A DNA stretch of 64,000 nt from Paenibacillus solanacearum (GTDB lineage: Bacteria; Bacillota; Bacilli; Paenibacillales; NBRC-103111), in NCBI RefSeq assembly GCF_910593845.1, contig NZ_CAJVAS010000005.1, forward strand, positions 186,001 through 250,000. The letters are read 5' to 3'. This document shows, piece by piece, positions 41,904 through 49,725 of the stretch. The position numbers were made by a program, and so were the translations under genes. The notes below the pieces were generated by a model, which saw only the letters and a program-made list of their open reading frames with translations, was not told where the DNA came from and ran no database searches. The first letter of the stretch is position 1; each line of letters begins with the position of its first letter.

Positions 41904-43634
41904 TCATAGGTTCAGCAGTTCTCTGACCTTAACCTCCAGCTCCACCATGGAGAACGGCTTGTGCATAAACGCGTTAGCCCCGAGCTGAAGTCCCCGGTTC
42001 ATGTCTTCTTCCCGGCTGCGGCCGGATAGAACCAATATTTTCTCAGCCGGACGCTGCCCGCTCGTCTGGAGCCGTTCGAGCAACCCATACCCGTCCAGCT
42101 CCGGCATGACGCCGTCCAGCAGACACAGGTCGACCGGCTGCTGAAGCAGGCTCCGGTACGCTTGCTCACCGTCCTCCGCCTCGATGAACTGCACCGGAAG
42201 ATGCTTCAGCTTGGCGATCAATATCGAACGCAGGATGCGGTCGTCGTCGGCAATCAGCACCTTCTTGCTCGATTGCTGCGCATGCGTTCCCCCGGAAGCC
42301 GCGCTGTCTTCGCCTGTGCGGAGCACAACCTGATCGCGCCCGTGCTGCTTGGCATCGTACATCGCATCGTCGGACTGCGCGATCCACGCCTCCACCGTCA
42401 TCCCCGGGCGCCATTCCGTTACGCCCGCCGAGAAGGTGATACGATACGACTCGCCCTCGTTTTGAGCGACGGGCTCCTTATGCGCCAAGGCGAGAATCGC
42501 TTCCACCGCTTTCTGGGCGTCCGCCCCGGACGTATTCGGCATCACGACGACGAATTCCTCGCCGCCGAACCGGGCCAGCAGGTCGGTCGAGCGCAGTTGA
42601 TGCTGCAGCATGTGAGCAAGTCCTTGCAGCACCAGGTCGCCTACATGATGCCCGTGCGTATCGTTGATCGACTTGAACCGGTCGATGTCGATGAACACCA
42701 AAGAGATCGGCGCCGGATAACGGCGAATGCGATCGAGCTCCACTTGGATCTGATGATCGAAGTAGCGCCGGTTGTACACGCCGGTCAGCGGATCGCGAAA
42801 CGCAAGCTGCTCGAACGTTCGCGTGCGCTTCAGCAAGCTGCAAATGCGCGCATGCATTTCTTCATAATGAAACGGCTTGGCTACGAAATCGTCGGCCCCC
42901 AAATAAAAGCTGCGCACTTTATCCTGCACGTCGTCGCGGGCCGACACGATCATCAGGGGAATCCATTTGAGCGTCGGATCCTCTTTCATAAACTCGAGCA
43001 ATTCATACCCGCTGGCAGGCCGCATCATCAGGTCTAACGTAACCAGATGGTATGTCCGCTCCCGCAGCAGCCTTTGTGCAGCCGCGACATCTGCCGCTTC
43101 ATCCACCTCATAGCCTTCAAGCGCGAGCCTTTGCGCCAAATACGAGCGGATGGCATCGTCGTCGTCGATCACAAGCAGCCTCTCATCGCGCTGCGGAGAT
43201 ACCTGGCGGTACAGATGCTCGTACTGCTCGTCGAGCTCCAGCTCGCGCCCGTACATCTCCAGCTCCAGCTTCAGCTCCTCCAGATGCGGCCGGGACGCCT
43301 CGGCGCTGGCCGCAGCGCACTCCGCTGCCGCCACCATTCCGCCGGATAGGCCCGCACCCTCATCCTGCGTCCACTGCCAGATCCGGTCCAGCGCTCCGGC
43401 CAGCAGGCCGATCCGCTGCAGTTCGAACATCGGCGCGCTTCCTTTGATCGTATGGGCGATTCGATAGACGCGCTGCCCCGCCGCTAGCGGCTCTTCACCG
43501 CCGGCCGCCGCTTCGATCCAATCGCTCAGCGAAGCCGTCTGCTTGCCGAGCTCATGAACATATCGTTTGCGCCCCTCCTTCATCAATCTGCGTTCTTTTT
43601 CATCGCGGTCTTGCATCATCCCGTTCATCTTCAT
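41904..43634 (-). CDS. Hpt-REC-GGDEF-REC signalling protein (diguanylate cyclase)
   Basis: The 576-residue protein is built in order: an Hpt domain with the phosphorylatable His in YRIAHTIKGSA; a receiver (RLLVIDDDDAIRSYL, LVTLDLMM, VAKPF); a GGDEF domain with an active RFGGEEF and an RxxD inhibitory site (RSTD) five residues before it; and a second receiver (KVLIADDDRILRS, LCLLDGVMPELDG, FMHKPFS). It should make c-di-GMP under phosphorelay control. There is no membrane segment. The start is uncertain: ATG at 43634 is preferred, with TTG at 43658 and GTG at 43637 as alternatives. It follows a single-receiver gene by 34 bases. Confidence 0.92.
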   Translation of the reverse strand: MKMNGMMQDRDEKERRLMKEGRKRYVHELGKQTASLSDWIEAAAGGEEPLAAGQRVYRIAHTIKGSAPMFELQRIGLLAGALDRIWQWTQDEGAGLSGGMVAAAECAAASAEASRPHLEELKLELEMYGRELELDEQYEHLYRQVSPQRDERLLVIDDDDAIRSYLAQRLALEGYEVDEAADVAAAQRLLRERTYHLVTLDLMMRPASGYELLEFMKEDPTLKWIPLMIVSARDDVQDKVRSFYLGADDFVAKPFHYEEMHARICSLLKRTRTFEQLAFRDPLTGVYNRRYFDHQIQVELDRIRRYPAPISLVFIDIDRFKSINDTHGHHVGDLVLQGLAHMLQHQLRSTDLLARFGGEEFVVVMPNTSGADAQKAVEAILALAHKEPVAQNEGESYRITFSAGVTEWRPGMTVEAWIAQSDDAMYDAKQHGRDQVVLRTGEDSAASGGTHAQQSSKKVLIADDDRILRSILIAKLKHLPVQFIEAEDGEQAYRSLLQQPVDLCLLDGVMPELDGYGLLERLQTSGQRPAEKILVLSGRSREEDMNRGLQLGANAFMHKPFSMVELEVKVRELLNL

Positions 43635-43668
43635 CACACTCCGTCTTTCCTCCAGCAAACCGGGCGGG

Positions 43669-44052
43669 TCAAGGCTTGCCGCGCCGAATCATATCGCCAA
43701 TCGTATCCAACAGCTGAAGCGGGCTGAACGGCTTGACGATATACTGCGTCACGCCCGCCGCCTTCGCCCGCTCCCGATCTTTCTCCAGCGCTTTGGCCGT
43801 CAGCAATATAACGGGCGCCTGCGCGTTCGGGTTCGGATGTCTCCGCAGCCATTCGCACACCTCTACGCCCGTCCGCTCGGGCATCATATAATCCAGGATG
43901 ATCAGGTCGAACGTCTCCGATTGCAAACAATCGATCGCCTGCTGCCCATCCTCCGCTTCCGTAATTTCATATCCTTCGTCCTTCAGCGTTTCCGTCAGCA
44001 AAAACCGCAAGGCCGCCTCGTCCTCGGCCAGCAATATGTTTCCCGCTGCCAT
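43669..44052 (-). CDS. Single-domain response regulator
   Basis: The 127-residue protein is a lone receiver: NILLAEDEAALRFLL with acidic pocket, LIILDYMMPERTG with the phospho-acceptor Asp, VILLTAKA and QYIVKPFSP with conserved Lys. It has no output domain and probably passes phosphate to or from the Hpt domain of the next gene. GGGG lies nine bases before the ATG at 44052; an open frame extends upstream. Confidence 0.92.
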   Translation of the reverse strand: MAAGNILLAEDEAALRFLLTETLKDEGYEITEAEDGQQAIDCLQSETFDLIILDYMMPERTGVEVCEWLRRHPNPNAQAPVILLTAKALEKDRERAKAAGVTQYIVKPFSPLQLLDTIGDMIRRGKP

Positions 44053-44219
44053 GCTGTATGTCCCCTTTCCCGAATGCCGCATCCATATTTTTCAACAAAA
44101 TTCGTACTTTACATAAGCCAATAGTATGATGTATGAGACATAAGAACCATGGTATGATACGATTATAAAAAATATTTTAGATATATTGGTAGTTTTGCCC
44201 TATCGAAAGGATGGTCACA

Positions 44220-44609
44220 TTGAACCCCGCTTCCATTGAACACTTGATCCGCAAGGTGTCCAAATATGTCAGCTTCGGACAACCGGTATCGTCCGGGTCC
44301 GTCATCAGCCAGCGCATTTCCGATCCCCGGATCCCGATGCAAGCCTATTACCTTAACATGAAGCTGCAAAATGAACAGGAGCAGTACTATCATGAGGTAT
44401 GGCTGAAAATGAACGGCAGCTTCGCCGTTACCGAAGCCTGGTATACAGACAGCTCCGTCACGCGAAAGCTGTACCGTGATCCGTTGACGGCCGACCAGCT
44501 GCAGCAGGTGATCGGCGAAGAAGAATTCAGCGGCATCGTCCTGCGCATGACCGAAATTGTCAAAAAGTTCGAGAAAGACGACTGGAGGCCGCAATCACGG
44601 CGTAAGTAG
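44220..44609 (+). CDS. Conserved-looking hypothetical protein
   Basis: The product is about 129 residues, soluble and without signal or membrane segments. It includes AYYLNMKLQNEQEQYYHEVWLKMNG split by short strands, and an Arg/Lys-rich end. AAGGA lies eight bases before the TTG at 44220, whereas the ATG at 44211 directly abuts it, so the TTG start is preferred with modest confidence. I do not recognise the family. It converges with the next gene, with a two-base gap. Confidence 0.6.
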   Translation: MNPASIEHLIRKVSKYVSFGQPVSSGSVISQRISDPRIPMQAYYLNMKLQNEQEQYYHEVWLKMNGSFAVTEAWYTDSSVTRKLYRDPLTADQLQQVIGEEEFSGIVLRMTEIVKKFEKDDWRPQSRRK

Positions 44610-44611
44610 GA

Positions 44612-45031
44612 TCACGACGGATCCGCCGGGGCGCGCTCCGCTACGGTCTGCCTGCTCTCCCGATATTTCCGCCACGAACGTCCGGAGATCGCAGGACAGC
44701 CCCGGGAATCAGCCCAGGCGTAAATCCACCCTTCCCGTTCCTCGCGCCGCGCATCGCGCACCCAGATTCGTTCGTAATCGTTCGGCATGCCCGGACCGTA
44801 ATATTCCTCAAGCGCATCCATGCGGGCGAGCCCTTCTTCCGTAACGATAAGCCACCACCCCTCCACCAGATCGCCATCCCCATAGCCGGCAAGCACGATC
44901 GCCGGGTAATCGCCGCAATCATACAGCTTGCCGTACACGACGCCGGGCCGGGACGACAAAGTATAGGATGCGACCACGTGATGATTCGACTCGCCCTCAA
45001 GCAGTGTGCCGTACACAAAGACCGGAATCAT
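44612..45031 (-). CDS. Gamma-glutamylcyclotransferase-fold (AIG2-like) protein
   Basis: The 139-residue protein begins IPVFVYGTLLEGESNHH, the signature of the GGCT/AIG2 fold, and later has GKLYDCGDYPAIVLAG and the catalytic Glu region DALEEYYG, then YERIWVRDA and GWIYAWAD. It may act on gamma-glutamyl amines or peptides. AAAGGAG precedes the ATG by seven bases; the upstream in-frame codons are not needed. Confidence 0.87.
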   Translation of the reverse strand: MIPVFVYGTLLEGESNHHVVASYTLSSRPGVVYGKLYDCGDYPAIVLAGYGDGDLVEGWWLIVTEEGLARMDALEEYYGPGMPNDYERIWVRDARREEREGWIYAWADSRGCPAISGRSWRKYRESRQTVAERAPADPS

Positions 45032-45279
45032 GACAACACTCCTTTGCAACCAAGCGTCAATACCCTTCTCTTATCATACCACATCCCAAGCCCCGGACGC
45101 GCCGCCCGTGCCCGGAAAGCGCCTCTAATGGAGGAGCACCAGGAAACATGGGCATACATATAGTGAGAAAGCGTACGAAATGCGCCGCGATTCTCCATGA
45201 CCATCCATCGCAAAGTAAAGATACGTTTCCCGTTTAGAGAAATCGCGGTATGATAAGCGCCAAACTTAAAAAAACCTTA

Positions 45280-45308
45280 TTGCATATCGGTTAAGTAGGA
45301 ATTATACT
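45280..45308 (+). promoter_or_regulatory. Sigma-A type promoter of the TauE/SafE gene
   Basis: TTGCAT, exactly 17 bases, then TATACT, about 38 bases upstream of the ATG. The other part of the gap 45032-45279 holds nothing evident. Confidence 0.65.
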
Positions 45309-45345
45309 TGTTGTTATTGGATCTGAATCGCAAGGAGCGTATGGA

Positions 45346-46113
45346 ATGGACTGGACAATTGTTTTGATGGGTGCCTTCGTGGGGCTGCTTGTCGGGCTTA
45401 CCGGCGTCGGTGGCGCGGCGCTGTTGACACCGGTGCTCGTATTCCTTGGCATACAGCCGACAGTGGCTGTTGCGACTGATTTATTTTATAACTCGATTAC
45501 GAAGCTGTTCGGAAGCATTCAGCATATACGTCAGCGGACCGTGCAGACTTCTCTCGTGCTGTATTTGGCGATGGGAAGCGTCCCGAGCGCCATTGCCGCG
45601 ATTCTGCTGCTCAAATATTATCCGCCGCTGCATGGTTACCAGGACGCCATCATCAAGCATGCGCTCGGCATCGTGCTGATCATCGTTGCGCTCGTAAGCC
45701 TGGTGAAAGTCTGGTTCGACAAGGGCGGCGCGCGGACAAACCGAATTCAGCAGAAGCCGCTGTCAGAGAAGAAGGCGCTGACCATCCTGATCGGCGTCGT
45801 GCTTGGATTCGTTGTCGGCTTGACCTCGATCGGTTCCGGCTCATTGTTTGCGCTGGCGATGATGTTTTTGTTCCGGCTGACCGCCGCCGAGCTCGTCGGC
45901 ACCGATATCGTGCACGCGTTCCTGCTCGTAACGGCCGCAGGCCTCATGCACGCCGGATTCGGAACGATCAACTATGCGCTGGCATTCAATCTGCTCGCCG
46001 GCTCCGTCCCGGGCGTCCTTGTCGGCAGCAGCCTGTCGGCGAAGCTGCCTTCCACCCCGCTTCGTACGGTCATGGCTACGATTATTCTCATCAGCGGCAT
46101 TAAATTAATTTAA
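45346..46113 (+). CDS. Sulfite exporter TauE/SafE family membrane protein
   Basis: The 255-residue protein has about eight membrane helices and the repeated family motif: MGAFVGLLVGLTGVGGAALLTPVL in the first half and VLGFVVGLTSIGSGSLFALAMM in the second. Members move sulfite, sulfoacetate or other organosulfur anions outward. AAGGAG lies eight bases before the ATG. It is a single gene with a clear promoter and a shared terminator downstream. Confidence 0.9.
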   Translation: MDWTIVLMGAFVGLLVGLTGVGGAALLTPVLVFLGIQPTVAVATDLFYNSITKLFGSIQHIRQRTVQTSLVLYLAMGSVPSAIAAILLLKYYPPLHGYQDAIIKHALGIVLIIVALVSLVKVWFDKGGARTNRIQQKPLSEKKALTILIGVVLGFVVGLTSIGSGSLFALAMMFLFRLTAAELVGTDIVHAFLLVTAAGLMHAGFGTINYALAFNLLAGSVPGVLVGSSLSAKLPSTPLRTVMATIILISGIKLI

Positions 46114-46149
46114 CCGTCCTTCATATCTATAAGCATCCATGAACAAGAA

Positions 46150-46181
46150 AAAAGCCAAAAGCGTCCACTTCTGGCTTCATT
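46150..46181. terminator. Bidirectional terminator
   Basis: AAAGCCA pairs with TGGCTT over a mid-size loop, with T-rich ends, particularly on the minus strand (TTTTTT). Confidence 0.65.
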
Positions 46182-46218
46182 CTTCTATATTAGCCGGACC
46201 GGGAACCGGCGTTTCCGG

Positions 46219-46527
46219 TCAATGCCTTGTGGACGCCGCTTCCTGCTGCCGGATTGTAAGTCCGCGGGTTTTGACGATAATTTTGCGGATACTGTCTTCC
46301 GACAAATGAAACTGGCGGATCAGCTCCGATACGCTGTGACCGCTTTGGTACAGCCGAAAAATTTCGTAGTTGCGGCGCAGAATTGATTGGCGCGTTCCGT
46401 TATTCTCGCCCCAGCCTGCGCGGGTTTGTTCCTTTTTCGGTATATAAATAATCTCGCCTTGAATGTAATCCTGCAGTTGTTTCAGCAGGCTAGGCGGTAA
46501 TATGTCCTTCCCGTTCTTGTACCCCAC
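46219..46527 (-). CDS. CD3324 family helix-turn-helix protein
   Basis: The 102-residue product begins GYKNGKDILPPSLLKQLQDYIQGEIIYIPKKEQ, the hallmark of the CD3324 family, and has NYEIFRLYQSGHSVSELIRQFHLSEDSIRKII, a Mor/HTH-like DNA-binding helix pair. It is probably a small transcription factor. The start is GTG at 46527 with AAAGGAGG nine bases upstream; a longer ATG form exists but adds unconserved residues. Confidence 0.85.
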   Translation of the reverse strand: MGYKNGKDILPPSLLKQLQDYIQGEIIYIPKKEQTRAGWGENNGTRQSILRRNYEIFRLYQSGHSVSELIRQFHLSEDSIRKIIVKTRGLTIRQQEAASTRH

Positions 46528-46857
46528 CGATGAAAGCCTCCTTTCGTGCCGTGTTCGTCCGAGCCTCGAAAGTTGCAAGCATTTTCATCTTCACACCTCC
46601 ATCAAGAGCCTTGTTGGTATACAAAACCGATGTCTGTCAGCATTCGGGTAAATGAAAGAATAAAAAAAACACGATGTACCGTATCGTGCCCAAATGCCTT
46701 CTATGTCATATATCGATCAATGACGTTCAGGTGACGGTGCTTTCGAAAATGCTTATTCACTTGCGAGCAATCCCTTTTCCGTTTCTAAATGCGCTTCTGT
46801 TGATCATTGCAGCTGCACTCCTTTCACCTGATTTGATTGATGATACGCGAATCTTCT

Positions 46858-46989
46858 TTATTTAACCATACTTTCCCATATATGTCCAGTCGTACCTTCG
46901 ACGATAGAAGGGGCCCGCGAAGGCCCCTCATTTGATTGGCGCTTCCGCTTTACGCGAAAGCCACCTCCATTTGTGTAATCATTGCTCAC
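46858..46989 (-). CDS. Candidate small ORF(s) with good ribosome site
   Basis: AAAGGAG lies five bases before a GTG that opens 43 codons (SNDYTNGGGFRVKRK at the start). The same site lies 12 bases before an ATG at 46982 in another frame that encodes only MITQMEVAFA (46950-46982). A GGGGCC/GGCCCC hairpin at 46910-46927 falls inside the longer frame and after the shorter one. Either could be a real small gene, or neither. No family is recognised. The rest of 46528-47179 has no other gene I can support. Confidence 0.25.
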   Translation of the reverse strand: MSNDYTNGGGFRVKRKRQSNEGPSRAPSIVEGTTGHIWESMVK

Positions 46990-47069
46990 GATCACTCCTT
47001 TCCTTTAGCGTCAGCTGGCCGGCTACATGTACTATTAACTCATACATGCCGCCTTGGGGCAAGGTGACA

Positions 47070-47087
47070 AAATCGTTATAACGATTT
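47070..47087. promoter_or_regulatory. Perfect 18-base palindrome, possible operator
   Basis: AAATCGTTATAACGATTT is a perfect palindrome, about 80 bases upstream of the small ORF on the minus strand and downstream of the esterase gene. Confidence 0.4.
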
Positions 47088-47179
47088 AATCCTCACTGCC
47101 GCGCTGCGCCGCCATTAGCCCGGGACCTTCTCCGTGCGGAGGCCCTTTGCATCCGTTCGCTTTCGCATAAGTCGGGAGG

Positions 47180-47968
47180 CTAAAATCCTTGCTTCTTCAG
47201 CCAGTTCGCGCATAGATTCGGCCATGTGCGCGCTTCCGGATGCTCCTGGGCCAGTCCGAGGCCGTGCCGGCCGCTCTCATAAATATGGAGCTCGAACGGT
47301 ACTTTATGCTTCCGCAGAGCAGAAGCGAACAGCATCGCGTTCTCTACCGGAACGCCAGCGTCATCCGCCGTATGCCAGATGAATGTCGGCGGCGTAAGCT
47401 CCGTAACCCGATTCTCGCTGGACATCTGCTGGACTAGCGCCGGCTCGGCCGGGTCGCCGAGCAAGTTGTTGCGCGAGCCGCTATGCGTATGCGCGCCGAA
47501 CGTGATGACAGGATAACAGAGCACAAGCGCGTCCGGGCGCGAGCTTTCCCGTTCAATCGGGTCGGCTGCCTCCGCATCCCCGCCGTCGAACTGCGTCCCT
47601 GCGGTGGAGGCCAGATGCCCTCCTGCGGAGAAACCGAGAATGCCGACCCGCTTCGGGTCTACGTTCCACGCGGCGGCGTTATGCCGGACGGTCCGGATGG
47701 CGCGCTGCGCATCCATCAGCGGGTTCGGATGCCGGTAAGGGGCCACCCGGTAATGCAGCACGATGGCAGAGATGCCGAGCGTATTGAGCCATCTGGCAAC
47801 CGGTTCGCCTTCGTGTTCGGCTCGGCGGCCATAGCCGCCTCCCGGGCAAACGACAACAGCGGAAGTCGGCTCGGCGGACTCCACCAGGAAAGGCACCAGC
47901 GTCGGCCGATCTTCCTGCTCCTCCCCAAGCGCATTCGGCGTTCCTTGCGGCCACAGCAATAAACTCAT
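47180..47968 (-). CDS. Alpha/beta hydrolase, acetyl-xylan-esterase-like
   Basis: The 262-residue enzyme has the oxyanion motif VVVCPGGGYGRRAEHEG, the nucleophile elbow GILGFSAGGHLAS, an Asp in WHTADDAGVPVENA and His in YESGRHGLGLA. This set fits the BD-FAE / acetyl esterase group acting on acylated sugars. No signal peptide is present, so it works in the cytoplasm. GGGGAGG precedes the ATG at 47968 by eight bases. Confidence 0.9.
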   Translation of the reverse strand: MSLLLWPQGTPNALGEEQEDRPTLVPFLVESAEPTSAVVVCPGGGYGRRAEHEGEPVARWLNTLGISAIVLHYRVAPYRHPNPLMDAQRAIRTVRHNAAAWNVDPKRVGILGFSAGGHLASTAGTQFDGGDAEAADPIERESSRPDALVLCYPVITFGAHTHSGSRNNLLGDPAEPALVQQMSSENRVTELTPPTFIWHTADDAGVPVENAMLFASALRKHKVPFELHIYESGRHGLGLAQEHPEARTWPNLCANWLKKQGF

Positions 47969-48231
47969 CAATGAAACCTCCCCAATGGAAATGTATGCTA
48001 AAATCATACTACATTCGCCGACCGGTTTGTACTATGAAATCGCGCCGCGGCTTCGGAATTTCCCGGCGCTGCCCGTCCGTTGACATGCGGCGCTTGCGCA
48101 CCCGTTCGTTCGTTTGCGCCAGCCATGCCGGTTTAAGCCCGTCGACGGATGCCGGGCCGAGGGCGGCTATGGTACAATGGAAAATAAAAGAAATCTAGAA
48201 GCACGACATTCTTTTTCAAGCGAGGGACCTT

Positions 48232-49602
48232 ATGGAAACGAAACGAAGCCGGGCGGAAGCGCTCGTTCAACAATATAAGCAGGAGCATTTACTGCGGTGT
48301 ATATCCCGATTGCCGGAGGAGCGGGCGGAGCGGCTGATCGATCAAATTTTGCGAATCGATTTTACGCAGCTTCGCAGCGCGATGCGGACGCCGGCTCCGT
48401 CCATTAGCGGCCAAAGCCGCCTGGAACCGATGGACGCAGCGGACTGGGACGATTTCGACGCGCGGCAGCGAGCGGATTTTGAAGCGAAGGGCTGGGATTT
48501 GCTGCGCAGCGGCAGCGTCGGCGCGATCGTCGTCGCCGGAGGACAAGGAAGCCGGCTCGGCCACGAAGGGCCGAAGGGCACGTTCGATATCGGACTGCCG
48601 TCCGGCAAGTCGCTGTTTCAGTTGCAGGCCGAGCGGCTGCTGAATTTGTCCCGGCGCGCGGGCCGGCCGATTCCGTGGTACATTATGACCAGCCCGGAAA
48701 ATCACGCCGAAACGGTGCAATTTTTTAAAGCCGCGCACTATTTCGGCTATGCGGAGGATGATTGCTTCTTTTTCCCGCAGGGCGTAATGCCGGCTGTCGA
48801 TATGGACGGGAGCATTTTACTCTCCGGCCCGGATGAAATCAGCCTCGCTCCGAGCGGCAACGGCGAATGCTTCGCCGCCCTCAAGCAGAGCGGTGCGCTG
48901 GAGGACATGAAGCGGCGCGGCGTGGCCTGGCTGTTCTACTATAACGTGGACAACGCCTTGATCCAGGCGGCCGATCCGCTGTTCGTCGGCGTAGCGGCGC
49001 ACTTAGGTCATCCGATCGCCACGAAGGCGGTCGAGAAGGCATATCCGGAAGAGAAGGTCGGCATCCTCTGCCTGCGCGACGGAAGACCTTCGGTCGTGGA
49101 ATATACCGATGTGCCGGAAGAAGTGATGCTGCAAAAGGACGGCAAGGACAAACTGTTGTTCGGCCTGGGCAACGTCTCGATTCACCTGTTCCGTCTCGAT
49201 TACATCGAGCGGCATGCCGATGCGGCCATCCCTTACCATAAGGCACATAAAATAATCAAATATATCGGCGAAAACGGCGAGCTGATCCGCCCCGAGACGC
49301 CGAACGCCTATAAGTTCGAGCGGTTCATCTTCGATTTCTTCCCGCTGGCGGACCGCATGACCGTGCTGAAGATGAAACGCGAGGAGCAGTTCGCTCCGGT
49401 GAAGAACAAGGACGGCGTCGACAGCCCGGCGTCGGCAAGACGGCTTGTCTTCGATCTGCACCGCAAGTGGCTGCTGGAGGCAGGCGTGCCGGCAAGCGCG
49501 ATCCAGGGACGGGATATCGAAATTTCCCCGCTTCTGTCGTACGGAGGGGAAGGACTGGAGCAGCCGGATCTTCTTCGAAGTCTCGGCATTTCCAGCGAGT
49601 AG
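48232..49602 (+). CDS. UDP-sugar pyrophosphorylase of the UDPGP/AGX type
   Basis: The 456-residue enzyme belongs to the eukaryote-like uridylyltransferase family: GGQGSRLGHEGPKGTFDIG at 103-121 with the nucleotide loop and Lys116, MTSPENHAET, FFPQGVMPAVD, PSGNGECFAAL and YYNVDNALIQAADP. It should make a UDP-sugar, most likely UDP-N-acetylhexosamine, from UTP. It is unlike bacterial GlmU or GalU. GAGGGA lies just upstream of the ATG. It is a single gene followed by a hairpin. Confidence 0.88.
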   Translation: METKRSRAEALVQQYKQEHLLRCISRLPEERAERLIDQILRIDFTQLRSAMRTPAPSISGQSRLEPMDAADWDDFDARQRADFEAKGWDLLRSGSVGAIVVAGGQGSRLGHEGPKGTFDIGLPSGKSLFQLQAERLLNLSRRAGRPIPWYIMTSPENHAETVQFFKAAHYFGYAEDDCFFFPQGVMPAVDMDGSILLSGPDEISLAPSGNGECFAALKQSGALEDMKRRGVAWLFYYNVDNALIQAADPLFVGVAAHLGHPIATKAVEKAYPEEKVGILCLRDGRPSVVEYTDVPEEVMLQKDGKDKLLFGLGNVSIHLFRLDYIERHADAAIPYHKAHKIIKYIGENGELIRPETPNAYKFERFIFDFFPLADRMTVLKMKREEQFAPVKNKDGVDSPASARRLVFDLHRKWLLEAGVPASAIQGRDIEISPLLSYGGEGLEQPDLLRSLGISSE

Positions 49603-49623
49603 CAGACGGTTCCTTAACGAATA

Positions 49624-49657
49624 AAGCCTTGATCCCGCGACATCGGGACCAAGGCTT
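49624..49657. terminator. Hairpin terminator between converging genes
   Basis: AAGCCTTG-CCCG pairs with CGGG-CAAGGCTT; the T-rich part on the plus strand is diffuse. Confidence 0.55.
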
Positions 49658-49725
49658 GCTTCATATTCATATTTTACAACGTTATTGTACAAACTTCGGA
49701 TTATTCGTTCCGGGCAGCGAGCCGC

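Noticed and set aside
46674..46865. A 63-codon plus-strand frame with a hydrophobic end
   Set aside because: No ribosome site. The hydrophobic part is AT-rich intergenic DNA.
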